Position numbers and translations under genes: made by a program. A stretch of DNA of 64,000 nucleotides from Armatimonadetes bacterium Uphvl-Ar1 (GTDB taxonomy: Bacteria > Armatimonadota > Fimbriimonadia > Fimbriimonadales > Fimbriimonadaceae), in assembly GCA_002162075.1 (NCBI GenBank), contig CP021423.1, forward strand, positions 2,604,001-2,668,000, read 5' to 3'. Below, in pieces: positions 10,253-19,423 of this stretch. A model generated the notes under the pieces. It was not told where the DNA came from and made no database searches. It worked only from the letters and a program-made list of their open reading frames with translations. Numbering within the stretch: position 1 is the first letter of the stretch; each line of letters begins with the position of its first letter.

Positions 10253-10980
10253 ACTAATTCTGGCAATATCTCTTCACTTAATCCTGTCCAGTTCACGATT
10301 CCATTCCCGCCCCGAGCCTCTTGATTCACTCGGATCACCCCACACCCTCTGCGAGCCGCTTCTTCCGTGAACCCATAGCTCACCACTCCACTTGTTCCAA
10401 CCTCTACAAAAACCTCATCTCCAGCTAAACCCTCAATCACCTCGAAAGGAGCGCGCCACGGATATTCCCCAAACCAAACAACATTCGGACGCGCCATCTC
10501 CCCACTTACCAGCCTGGGCAAAGTCTCATAGTCAAACTCCTCGGGCCAATCCCGATCATTCACTTCACAAACTTCTCCCGATTCCACTCCCCTCATTTCC
10601 AAAATATTCCCATGCAGCCGCAGAGCCGGAACCCCTACCCGATCCAAGAGATCATCAACATTGCTGGTCAAAACTACACCCCCCAATTCTGCCATCGCCT
10701 GATGCCCCGCATTCGGTTCGGCCCCTCTCACCGCCCTGATCCGCATGGCATACCAATTCCAAACTAAAACCGGATTACTCGTAAACCCTTCTCGCAAAGC
10801 CAAACTCGCCGCGTCTTGACCCTGATAGTAGCCACCTGCCCCCCGGAATGTCGGAATTCCGCTTGCTGCACTCAGCCCCGCCCCTGCCAAGACCACAACT
10901 TTCGACCAATTTCGGCTCGAAATCAGGCGTAGAACAGCATCAGGCACCATCTCCTCAGGATACACTCGCCTCAACCACAA
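10237..10980 (-). CDS. SIR2-family NAD-dependent deacylase lacking the zinc cysteines
   Basis: 247 residues with the sirtuin NAD-binding signatures: 'AGAGLSAASGIPTFRG' (about residues 32-47), 'TSNVDDLLDRVG' (TQNxD equivalent), the catalytic-type histidine in 'LRLHGN', and 'RPNVVWFGE'. The usual Cys-x2-Cys ... Cys-x2-Cys zinc ribbon between the histidine and 'RPNVVWFGE' is missing; only one cysteine is present there. Family knowledge says zinc stabilises classic CobB sirtuins, so this belongs to a divergent zinc-independent group or has another acyl or ADP-ribosyl activity. The start may also be the internal ATG giving 'MVPDAVL' (residue 11). It is divergent from the GYF protein, with start codons almost touching. 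Confidence 0.78.
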   Translation of the reverse strand: MWLRRVYPEEMVPDAVLRLISSRNWSKVVVLAGAGLSAASGIPTFRGAGGYYQGQDAASLALREGFTSNPVLVWNWYAMRIRAVRGAEPNAGHQAMAELGGVVLTSNVDDLLDRVGVPALRLHGNILEMRGVESGEVCEVNDRDWPEEFDYETLPRLVSGEMARPNVVWFGEYPWRAPFEVIEGLAGDEVFVEVGTSGVVSYGFTEEAARRGCGVIRVNQEARGGNGIVNWTGLSEEILPELVQLLM

Positions 10981-10981
10981 C

Positions 10982-11779
10982 GTGTTCTATCTCCAACGCT
11001 CCGGATCGCAAGATCAAGAAGGCCCTTACAGTTTTGAATACCTCCGCGACCGCGTGCGCGAAGGAACCATTTTTGCCGAAGACCTCCTCATTCCCGCTGA
11101 AGGCGGCACCCCATTCCCTGTCCGCGATGTTTTCGAATGGCGTGAATTCACCCAGCCTGCACCCCAGTCCACCCCAACCGAATCATCCCCCTATCAACCC
11201 CCGAACACCCCACCCCTTGCTGGGCCGAAATCGTCAAACGCCGGAGTCTCGAAAGGCAGTATCGCGATTATCGCGACAATCATCCTGATCTCCCTTTGTT
11301 GTATCCCGGGGCTCATCGTGAGCCGTGGCCTCGGTTCCAGTCTCCGTGGCGGCGGCCCCCAATCCACCGTAATGACCGGCGTCGATAGCGTTGATGCCAT
11401 CGCCGTACTCCGCCGAATCTCTAACGCCAGCATCCTCTATAGCAACGACTGGGACGGCTTCTATCCTGATAAATTCGACGACGGAACCCTTTGGCAATCT
11501 CAAATCCGGGGCTATCTCGAACCCGGCACGCCATTCGAACTCGGCCCAGGAAAAGCTGTTGAAGCCAATCCCAATCTCGCCGAAATCCGCCGGGGATCGA
11601 TCATCGATCCCAACCAAACTCTCCTCCATTTCATCCGCGAACCCATCCTCGGCGACCAGTCCGCCGTCTCCAATTCCGATGGCCGAGCCGGCTACGTCGA
11701 TTCACAAAAACTGTCCGAGTCAATCACCCGCAACATCTACAACGTCCCCATCGACGGCGGCTACCGCCGCCGACGATAA
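10982..11779 (+). CDS. GYF_2-domain (DUF4339) membrane protein with pilin-like extracytoplasmic part
   Basis: 265 residues from a GTG start. The first 60 residues form a GYF_2-like domain ('QEGPYSFEYLRDRVREGTI'), a protein-interaction module. A proline-rich linker follows, then a single membrane helix at about residues 93-115 ('GSIAIIATIILISLCC'). The external region contains 'AVLRRISNASILYSNDWDGF' and resembles the soluble part of DUF1559/type II pseudopilin-like proteins. The C-terminus is basic ('YRRRR'). Function unknown. The domain order suggests a cytoplasmic binding module coupled to an envelope sensor or assembly factor. Confidence 0.6.
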   Translation: MFYLQRSGSQDQEGPYSFEYLRDRVREGTIFAEDLLIPAEGGTPFPVRDVFEWREFTQPAPQSTPTESSPYQPPNTPPLAGPKSSNAGVSKGSIAIIATIILISLCCIPGLIVSRGLGSSLRGGGPQSTVMTGVDSVDAIAVLRRISNASILYSNDWDGFYPDKFDDGTLWQSQIRGYLEPGTPFELGPGKAVEANPNLAEIRRGSIIDPNQTLLHFIREPILGDQSAVSNSDGRAGYVDSQKLSESITRNIYNVPIDGGYRRRR

Positions 11780-11904
11780 ATACTCCACAGTCATCCAATA
11801 CGTAATTATTAAAATTGTCCGCTCGTCTTCCACGCGTATGCGGGGACCCAGCAATCCAAAAACTTTGTGCGGAAGGCTCACTTCAGTACCCCACTTGAAT
11901 CGAT

Positions 11905-14306
11905 TCAAACCAAATTGTTCGGGTCCACATCAATCAAAACCCGCATCTCGGCTGACCCCAATCCCGCCAAAGCTTCCGCCACCGGCCCAACATCCGCCCC
12001 CGGAGCCAGCTTCACCAAGACGTGCCGCCGATACAAATTACTGAGCTTTGACAAGGGGCAATCCACTGGCCCCAAAACCTCTCCATCCGCCAAGACCTTT
12101 CGCAGCTTCTGACCCCCAACCGCCGAAAGTTCATAAACCGCCCGCTCATCTGGCCCTGTAAACACCACATTCACTAACCGCCGGAACGGCGGATAGCCCG
12201 CCTTCTCTCGCTCCAAAATCAAAGTCGAATAAAACCCCTCAAAGTCATGCGACTGTGCCATCACCACCGCCGGATGATCGGGCGAAAGCGTCTGAATGAC
12301 AACCTGACCCGCCCGCGCGCCCCGTCCCGCCCGACCCGCCACTTGACTCAATAGCTGGAACGTCCGCTCACTCGCCCGAAAATCCGGAATCGACAAACTA
12401 ATATCCGCCGCAATCACCCCCACCAGCGTCACATTCGGGAAGTCCAGCCCCTTCGCCACCATTTGCGTCCCGACCAAAACGTTCAGCTCGCCCGTCCGGA
12501 ATCGCGCAATCGTATCTTCCAAAACCCCCTTCCGACGCGCAATGTCCCGGTCAAGTCGCGCCACCCTCGCTCCCTCAAAATCCGTCCCCACCGACTCCTC
12601 AACCCGCTCCGCCCCAATCCCGAACGCCTTCACCCGCTCGCCCCCACAACTATCACACACTTCCGGTGCCGGCATCGAGAAATCACAGTGATGACACCGC
12701 AATTTCTTGTCCTTTCGGTGTAATGCCAAAGCGACCGCGCAATGTGGACACTCGTATCGCTTCCCGCAATCCCGGCACACCACAAAAGGCGCAAACGCCC
12801 GCCGATTCAAGAACAAAATCACCTGCTCTTCCCGCCCCAAAGCCCGCTCAATCCCCTCCCTCAACCTCGGCGAAAAGACGCCCGCCGACCGATCCTTGTA
12901 CCCTTCCCGCAAATCCTCTATGAACACTTCCGGCAACTGCGCACTTGCCGCCCGAACTGGCAACCGCAACAACCGCATTCCCCCGTTCAAAGCCGCATAA
13001 AAACTCTCAACGCTCGGTGTTGCACTCCCCATCACAACCGGACAACCGAACCGCTCCGCCAAAAACACCGCTAGCTGTTTAGTGTGATACCTAGGCGCAT
13101 TTTCTTGCTTATAACTCGCCTCATGTTCCTCGTCCACCACGATCAACCCCAAGTTCGATAGTGGGGCAAACAGGGCACTCCTTGGCCCCAAAACCACCGG
13201 AGCCTCACCACTAGCCACCCGCATCCAATTGTCCATTCGCTCTCTCGGTGACAAATTGCTGTGGAGAACCGCCACCCGATCCCCAAACCGATCCCGCAAC
13301 TGCGCAACCACCTGCGCCGTAAGGGCAATCTCAGGCACCAAATACAGCACCTGCTTCCCTCGCCCCAACGCCTCCTCAGCGCACCGGAGAAACACCTCCG
13401 TTTTCCCCGACCCCGTGATGCCATAAAGCAAAAACTGCTCCGACCTCTCCCCTCGAATCGCCGCCTGAATCAAATCAATCGCCGCTTGCTGATGCTCATT
13501 CGGGGTCGGCGGAGTTTTGATTTGGTGAGCCCCCGCCTCCGGCTCCACCAGGAGCCCCTCGTTCACCAATGCCTTGAGCGTTGCATCACTCACCTGCCCC
13601 AGCATCTTGATCTCCTCTTTGCTTAGGGCAACCCCCTCCGAACCCTGCAACCTCATCAAGGTCACCACCTGCGCTGGTCGCTTCTTAGCGTGCTTGCGGA
13701 TGTAAGCATCCACTTGCGCACTGTCCGCCGTTAGCTGGAACCGCCCCCCGGAATCTCCCCGCACGGTTTCCATCTTCACCCGTGTCACCAGTTCCACTGC
13801 GCCTCGCTTTCGCAGTGCCTTCAGCGAGTTCATCGTCCCTTGCGGAATCGGACGCGTCTTGCTCTCCTCTAGGGGTCCGCCCGCCAGCGACCGCATGATC
13901 TCCTCCTGCGCCGTGTTGAGGTCATCCCACTCTTTGCCCTCGACAATGCGCCACTCCTTAACCAGCCGATCCTTGATCCCCGGCGGCGTCGCCAAACTCA
14001 AACACGTCGGCACCGTGCTCAGGGTCTGCTTCGCCGTTTCATGCACCAAATCCACCACTGCTTCCGGCAGCGACAGATTCCCCACCTTCGCCCCTAATCC
14101 TTTGAGGGATGCCACCGGAAACCCAAGCTCAAGATCAAAAATCTCTTTGATTGCTAGGACATAGCCGACCGTCTGCCTCGGCCCCAGCGGTACCATATAC
14201 GCCTCTCCAACGCGCACCCCCTGCGTCGCCCGGTAGGTATAAACTGCCTCCGCCCCGCCATCCGCGAGTCGAGCCCCACCTCCGCAATCAGTATCCGCTC
14301 CGCCAT
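11905..14306 (-). CDS. priA: Primosomal replication restart helicase PriA, one apparent frameshift near the N-terminus
   Basis: Restarts stalled replication forks by 3'-5' unwinding and primosome loading. Seen: Walker A 'GITGSGKTEVF', DEEH box 'VVDEEHEASYKQ', the zinc-binding cysteines 'CRDCGKRYECPHC' and 'CHHCDF...CDSCG', and 'GTQMVAKGLDFPNVTLVG'. The N-terminal 3'-DNA-binding domain is interrupted: an ATG at 14306 opens 'MAERILIAEVGLDSRMAG' in one frame and the rest ('AVYTYRATQGVRVGEAY') is in another. One extra base at the four-C run 14253-14256 joins them into about 800 residues. Without it the first available ATG or GTG falls inside the DNA-binding domain (about 14217). A consensus error is the likely cause. 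Confidence 0.9.
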
Positions 14307-14354
14307 CCTAGACCCGTTACTTTACATCTATCGCCTGGGATTCCTAGACGACCT

Positions 14355-14390
14355 ATCCCCTACTTGCTCACCGCCGCCATCAATCTTCAT
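14355..14390. repeat. Imperfect direct repeat, copy 1
   Basis: The first 15 bases (ATCCCCTACTTGCTC) are identical to 15296-15310, and the next 21 are closely similar to 15311-15330. It spans the stop codon of the FGE-like gene, while copy 2 covers the last codons of the ABC-fusion gene. The two copies bracket the FGE-like gene. Confidence 0.6.
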
Positions 14391-15189
14391 TGCTTAGTTC
14401 AAATGGTTTCATCTTATCTATCTTCAGGGGATCATTTTTGATCACTAATCTGATTCCAACTGGATCCGAAGGGGTTTCTGAAACGAGTTCCCTTCCTATA
14501 CGATTCCAGACCTGCATGAATACAGAACCAACTCCTAGCCCGCGCGCCACATAAAACGCATCACTCGCCCTCAAGTTTATCGTTGGAGGCTCGGGATTCA
14601 ATACTGGCTGGTCGGGATACGGATAATACTCGCCCCGTGTCATTTCTCCTACGTTTCCACACATGTCGTAAAGGCCATAACCATTTGGAGCATAGCTCCC
14701 AACTTCTCTTATCGGATCATCTATAACTGCCGCGCGATCCTTGATAAATTTCGCCCCCCAAGGAAAATCCATCTGATTCAATCCACCACGAGCCGCATAC
14801 TCCCACTGTGCTTCAGACGGCAAATCAAACTGAAGCTCTGATTTCTTGTTCAACCACGACAAATACTCTTCGACTTCAATCCGCGAAACTCCTCTAATCG
14901 GTTTTTGTGAGACCCCCGTAACTTTTCTCTTTGTTGCCTTCTGAAACTCGGCATATTGGGCTTCGGTCACTTCTTTGGTCATGATCCAAAAAGAATCTAG
15001 TGACACTTCATGAATTGGAGACGCCAACTCGTGACCCATCAAAAATATCCCCTGCGGTATCTCAACAAACTCATATCCCTGAACTTGCGTTTGGGGCAAT
15101 ACAAGAGGTGGCCTTTCTTTGAGCGGTTCAGTACAACCTCCCAACAAAACAAATATGAACACTACTGCCGCTAACTTGATTGATACCAT
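14380..15189 (-). CDS. Formylglycine-generating-enzyme-like (SUMF1 fold) lipoprotein
   Basis: 269 residues. The strong site GGAGGAAG, two bases before the ATG at 15189, sets the start. A lipoprotein signal ends in 'VLLGGC' (about residue 19), so it is membrane-tethered outside the cytoplasm. The rest is the FGE/SUMF1-type C-type-lectin-like fold: 'FVEIPQGIFLMG', 'FWIMTKEVTEAQYAEF', 'LPSEAQWEYAARGG', 'NGYGLYDMCGNVGEMT'. The usual RGGSW motif is altered ('VARGLGVGSVF'), and the active cysteine pair of true FGE near the C-terminus is not seen. It is therefore probably a non-catalytic or ligand-binding member, not a sulfatase activator. It sits between the direct repeats at 14355 and 15296. Confidence 0.78.
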   Translation of the reverse strand: MVSIKLAAVVFIFVLLGGCTEPLKERPPLVLPQTQVQGYEFVEIPQGIFLMGHELASPIHEVSLDSFWIMTKEVTEAQYAEFQKATKRKVTGVSQKPIRGVSRIEVEEYLSWLNKKSELQFDLPSEAQWEYAARGGLNQMDFPWGAKFIKDRAAVIDDPIREVGSYAPNGYGLYDMCGNVGEMTRGEYYPYPDQPVLNPEPPTINLRASDAFYVARGLGVGSVFMQVWNRIGRELVSETPSDPVGIRLVIKNDPLKIDKMKPFELSNED

Positions 15190-15295
15190 CGCTTCCTCCT
15201 CGATTGTTCGTTGTAACATTCCAATTCCTGCAAAACACGATTAAGAGCGAGAACTCCAAAGAAATTAGTGGGAAATTGTTGAAAAGCCAAATCAA

Positions 15296-15330
15296 ATCCC
15301 CTACTTGCTCGCTGCCGCCGTGAACTTCAT
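15296..15330. repeat. Imperfect direct repeat, copy 2
   Basis: Partner of 14355-14390, starting with the same 15 bases. It covers the last nine codons and the stop of the ABC binding-protein/permease gene and the bases just after it. Roughly 28 of 35 positions match copy 1. Confidence 0.6.
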
Positions 15331-17720
15331 CCGCGTCAAATGCTTGATCTGGATCATCGTAAACCCAATCAAAATCGCCCCCAAAACCCAAGCCGCCGCC
15401 GTCGCATAACCAAACTTCAAGAACATAAACGCGTTCTCCCAAACCTCCAAACCGATCACCCGCGTAGCCCTGTTTGGCCCCCTCCTGTCAAAATAAAGAT
15501 GTTCTCCATCGCCTTAAACCCGGCGATGAACACCCCAAGGAAGTTGATCAGCATCAATGCCTTGAGCCCCGGGAAAGTGATAAACCGAATCTTGTGCCAC
15601 CAGCTCGCCCCGTCCAAATCCGCCGCTTCGTACCGCTCATCCGGAATGTTCTTCAATGCCGCCAAATACAGAATCGAACCCGGCCCAGCCCCCGCCCAAA
15701 TCCCCGGAATCACCACCGCCAGCATCGCCAGTTCCGGCGAACCCAGCCAGTCCAAGGCCAGCGGCACATGTTCAATCCCCCGGATCGCCGAGACCCACTC
15801 CAAAGGAATGTTCAACAGTGAATTCAAAACCCCCACTTCCGACTTGTCATAAATCTGCCGCCACAAAAACGCAATCACAATCGGACTCGTCATCGCCGGC
15901 AAGTAGAAAACCGTCCGGAACAGCAACTTAAATCGAGGAATCTCGTTGAGCGCAATCGCCAGGAATATGGGCAAAAAGAACCCAATCCCAATCGTCAGCC
16001 CGACATAGATAAAGCTGTTCATCAGAGACTTCCAGAAAATCGGCTGAGTAAAAACATCAATAAAATTGTCGAGCCCGACAAAACTCGCCCCCTGCAAAAC
16101 CCGGTAATCCTGAAACGCAATCACCAGCCCCTTCAGGAGCGGATAGTAAGCCCACACGAGCAAACTCACGACCGCCGGTGCAAGACACCACCCAATAAAC
16201 CGCAACGCCCTCGCCCGATCCGCCCCTTTCGGCAACCGATCATCCACCATTTCCAGCTCCTTCGCCGCATTCTTAAACGCCCGAAAGACCAAAACTCCAC
16301 CGATGAGCGTCACCGCAATCAGAATTCCCAAGGCCCAAGTCCGGCGGACTTGCATCACTTCTTTGGGCGTGTAGCCCAGTAAAACCTGGTCCATCTCCCC
16401 TTGAACCTGCCGCAAAATGTCAATCGTCGGTCGGTCTGGCTCAACCCGAGCCAAATCCATCGCCGTGTCCAACACTGTGTAAACCTGGGCGCAATTCCGC
16501 CCGTACGGCTCCGGCTTCCCGCTCGAGAACAGCTTCTTATTTGCCTCGATGTAGCCTGGGTCAACCGTCGCCACCAGCTTTTCGTAGCCAAACTTCTGTA
16601 GCAAATCCGGATTAACCAAATTCGCCATTCCAAAGTCCACAAACTTATCTGTCGAAATCTTCGCCGCCTTTTGGCTTACAAAGAACTCAATAAACTTCCA
16701 ACACGCCTCTAGCTTTTTCGGGTCTTTGACGTTGGCATTGATCGCCCACATCCCCGCATTGATCTCATTGAAGCTTCCCGCTGGCCCCGCTGGCATCGGC
16801 GCAATTCCGATCAAGCTCGGCGGAATTGAACTCGTACTCAGCACCGTATCTTGCGAGTAACTGAACCACATGCTCACCTTCCCCGCCGCTATGTCTTGCG
16901 AATAGGTTGTGACGACACTCGCCATCGGCCCAAACGATTTGCCATCTTTTTGCCACTTCTCAGTAGTCAATTTCCGATAGAAATCTAGGGCCGTCGCCCC
17001 TTCCGGAGTCGCTACCGTCGCCCGCCAAACCCCACTCTCCGTTGGCTGAACCACTTCGCCGCCCGCTTGCCACAGCAGGTTTATCCAGTGATAAGCTTGA
17101 CCCTGGGGATTCCCACTAAACGCAAAACCCGACCGCCCAGGTGCCGATTCGGTAAGTCTCTGCCCATATTCATAGAATTCCGCCCAAGTCTTGGGTGGCT
17201 TTCTTGGGTCAAGCCCCGCTTCCACAAAGTGATCCTTTCGGTAATAAAGCCCCTGCGCGACCTGGAAGAATGGCAGGGAGTAAATCTTCCCGTCGTAGCT
17301 CTTAATGATGTCCAAAATCGTTGGATTAACCAACGCCATCACGGAGGGGTCTTTGGCGATCAAATCATCAAGCGGCCGACAAAACCCTTGGTCGATATAG
17401 TTGTAGTACTGCCGAAAGTTCACATAAAAAACATCCGGAGCCGTGTCCCCCGCCATAGACATCAAGAAGTTACTTTCGGCTTTCTCACCGGGCAACTCCA
17501 AGCCACCAGCGTTAACCACCCGGACTTCCGGATGCATTCGGTGGAACTCATCAAAAACCGCCCGCCGCGCCAACGACCTGGGATCGGTGGCATTGGGCGC
17601 CGGCAAACCCAAGGTCGCCGCCATCATCCGAATGGTAGTCGGTTCGCCATCGCCCATGTCCCCTTGGCCCATGCACAGCGACGCCAGTCCGATCAACAGC
17701 AGACCAATCCACTTGCGCAT
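15301..17720 (-). CDS. Fused sugar ABC transporter: substrate-binding protein plus MalF-type permease (one apparent frameshift)
   Basis: Import system for a sugar or oligosaccharide combining two normally separate subunits. Residues 1-20 are a signal peptide. Residues about 28-450 are an extracellular solute-binding domain of the MalE class ('FDEFHRMHPEVRVVNAGG', 'RKPPKTWAEFYEYGQ'). A membrane helix near 465-487 leads into a MalF-type permease with about six helices, and the EAA loop 'YEAADLDGASWWHKIRFITF' marks the ATPase contact. The frame stops early at 15456. Adding one base to the five-C run 15478-15482 extends it by about 50 residues, through a normal last helix ('AAAWVLGAILIGFTMIQIKH') to a stop at 15301, about 806 residues in all. 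No MalG-type permease or ATPase gene is adjacent. Confidence 0.85.
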
Positions 17721-17760
17721 AGGAGTTCATTATACGCCCCCTTCTGCACCGTCAAACATG

Positions 17761-17794
17761 AAAACCCCCGAATCGACCAACATCAATTCGGGGG
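17761..17794 (-). terminator. Intrinsic terminator after the first PEP-CTERM gene
   Basis: A nine-pair stem (17765-17773, CCCCCGAAT, with 17786-17794) and a 12-base loop. On the minus strand it is followed by four T (17764-17761). It lies 22 bases beyond the stop of the PEP-CTERM gene 17817-18432. Confidence 0.8.
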
Positions 17795-17816
17795 AGATTC
17801 AAGGATGCAAAGTGCC

Positions 17817-18432
17817 TTAGCGGCGGTTGCGTCGCCGGGCCGCGGCGGCAGCAGCGAGTCCAAGGATCGCGATTGTTGCCGGCTCCGGCACAACTTCAGC
17901 CGAGGTGGTCATACTCGCCGTATAGCTTGAGACCCCTCCTAAGATCGACGGGTTTGCAAAGGAGTAGTTGACAACTTCTGAAGTCAACAATCCTGCATAG
18001 GCAGCAATTGCTGAACCACTAAAGCTCACGTTATTCGCCGTAAAATCAGACGCCGAAGCAGCAACCGGTTCGATAACCGATGCTGAACTAAAGTTGATTT
18101 GGAACAGCGGGTTATTGATATCCGAATCGTAATATCGAATCTCGCCTGCGCCAAGCGTGTGAATTGTAAACGGCCCTGCATTGTTGGTACTCAGAATGGC
18201 AACTGGTGACATCGCCATCAAGACGTTTGAGTACGTACCCGATGCAATTGGTACCGAGAGTGTTAAGCCGGGGTTCGTCCATCCTGCATTGACGACGCTG
18301 TTGGCGACATCAATCGAAAACACGGTCGGGGAACCCGATGACGGATCCTGATGGATTGCAATCGTCACCGCTTGGGCCGACGATACAGAAACAAATGGCA
18401 CTGGCTAAGACCAGCATCTGCTTTAGCTTCAT
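17817..18432 (-). CDS. PEP-CTERM secreted/surface protein, first of two tandem paralogues (one apparent frameshift in the signal peptide)
   Basis: About 204 residues. The C-terminus is a PEP-CTERM sorting signal: 'VPEPATIAILGLAAAAAA' followed by 'RRRNRR', recognised by an exosortase that anchors or releases the protein at the envelope. An AGGAG site before ATG 18432 begins 'MKLKQMLVLASAI', but the frame then runs out. The mature protein is read in another frame from a GTG at 18401. Removing one T from the three-base run at 18393-18395 gives a complete signal peptide ending 'VSVSSAQA', matching 'VVASAQAVTIA' of the neighbour. This is the only error here that needs a base removed. It shares its whole layout with 18611-19191. 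Exosortase is not in the window. Confidence 0.8.
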
Positions 18433-18546
18433 TTGTGCTCCTCTCTTTCTTTGGCCCGATCAAAAAACCGGAAACCAACCCCCACACTTTATCAGGTCCG
18501 TGCCCAACTGAGAAGCCGAAATGCACCCAAATCCACAATCCTTAAC

Positions 18547-18584
18547 AAAAAAGCCAGCAGAAATACCTGATTCCTGCTGGCTTT
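18547..18584 (-). terminator. Intrinsic terminator after the second PEP-CTERM gene
   Basis: An eleven-pair perfect stem (18550-18560, AAAGCCAGCAG, with 18574-18584) and a 13-base loop. On the minus strand it ends in a run of six T (18552-18547). It lies 26 bases beyond the stop at 18611, so the two tandem PEP-CTERM genes are probably separate transcripts. Confidence 0.88.
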
Positions 18585-18610
18585 ACCGCTCACTGAGAGC
18601 TTGAGGTTGC

Positions 18611-19191
18611 TCAGTTTCGCTTTCGTCGGGCAAATGCCGCAAGGCCAAGCCCAAGAACTGCCATCGTCGCTGGCTCCGGAACAACATCTGCAGATGAAGT
18701 GAATGATGCCGTGTAGCTCACGCCATCGTTGCCAAATGAAACCGGATTGGCAAAGCTAAACGAGAATTGCTCGTTGTCGAATACGTAGCCTGCAACCGCC
18801 GATCCAGAGAACGTCACATTTTGCCCCGAAACGAAGCTTCCTCCGAATCCAAACGGTGCGAAAATGGAAGCCGAGTTAAAGTCAACTTGGAAAATCGGAT
18901 TTGCAAGGCTGGTCGTGTAGAACTTTACAGTTCCACTGTTTAAGACCCCGGGCTCGATGCAGTCACCAAAGCCATATCCATCTTAACATCGTTGAACGTC
19001 AAATTCGCGACTGGAACATGAAGGGTGAGGCCCGTCCCCATCCAACTTCCCGAAACTGATGTGCTGGGATTAACAAAGAACAAAGGCGTTGAACCGTTGG
19101 CGGCTGGGTCAAAGTGAGTAGCAATTGTGACTGCTTGTGCTGAAGCTACAACACCAGTCAAAACAACGAAGACGAGAGCGTTTTTGAGCAT
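18611..19191 (-). CDS. PEP-CTERM secreted/surface protein, second tandem paralogue (one apparent frameshift)
   Basis: About 193 residues after repair. A signal peptide 'MLKNALVFVVLTGVVASAQA' starts at ATG 19191 with GGAAAA just upstream. The C-terminal sorting signal is 'VPEPATMAVLGLGLAAFA' then 'RRKRN'. The frame is broken at a four-C run (18946-18949). One added base joins 'VTASSPG' to 'VLNSGTVKFYTTSLANPIFQ' and continues to the PEP-CTERM end. The repaired sequence aligns along its whole length with the paralogue at 17817-18432 ('NPLFQINFSSAS' versus 'NPIFQVDFNSAS'), which supports the repair. It is divergent from recA across 232 bases. Confidence 0.82.
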
Positions 19192-19331
19192 GATTTTCCT
19201 TTCCGTAAAGATTCGCCGAAGCGAAAAGTTTTGATTCACCAATGTGAACCAACACCAATATATCAGGAAACTGCATCCAAATAGTGCATGAATAGGCAGA
19301 TGTGAGTTCAATTGAGCGAAATTTAACGTCA

Positions 19332-19349
19332 AAGCAAGTAAAATTGCTT
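19332..19349. promoter_or_regulatory. Perfect inverted repeat in the recA / PEP-CTERM divergent region
   Basis: AAGCAA (19332-19337) and TTGCTT (19344-19349) form a perfect six-base inverted repeat with a six-base A-rich spacer, 92 bases before the recA start. It has the size of a dimeric repressor site. It could be a LexA-type SOS box in this lineage, but it does not match the known E. coli or B. subtilis boxes, so it is only a candidate. Confidence 0.35.
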
Positions 19350-19389
19350 AAAATAATTTTCTCGTCTACATTTTCAATGAGCCTTTATG

Positions 19390-19395
19390 TATACT
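19390..19395 (+). promoter_or_regulatory. recA: Candidate -10 element of recA
   Basis: TATACT, five of six matches to TATAAT. A weak -35-like TACATT lies 17 bases upstream (19367-19372). Transcription starting about seven bases later would leave out the ATG at 19397 and leave the GTG at 19424 as the start. Confidence 0.4.
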
Positions 19396-19423
19396 GATGT
19401 TCACCACAAAGGAGAAAATTCAA

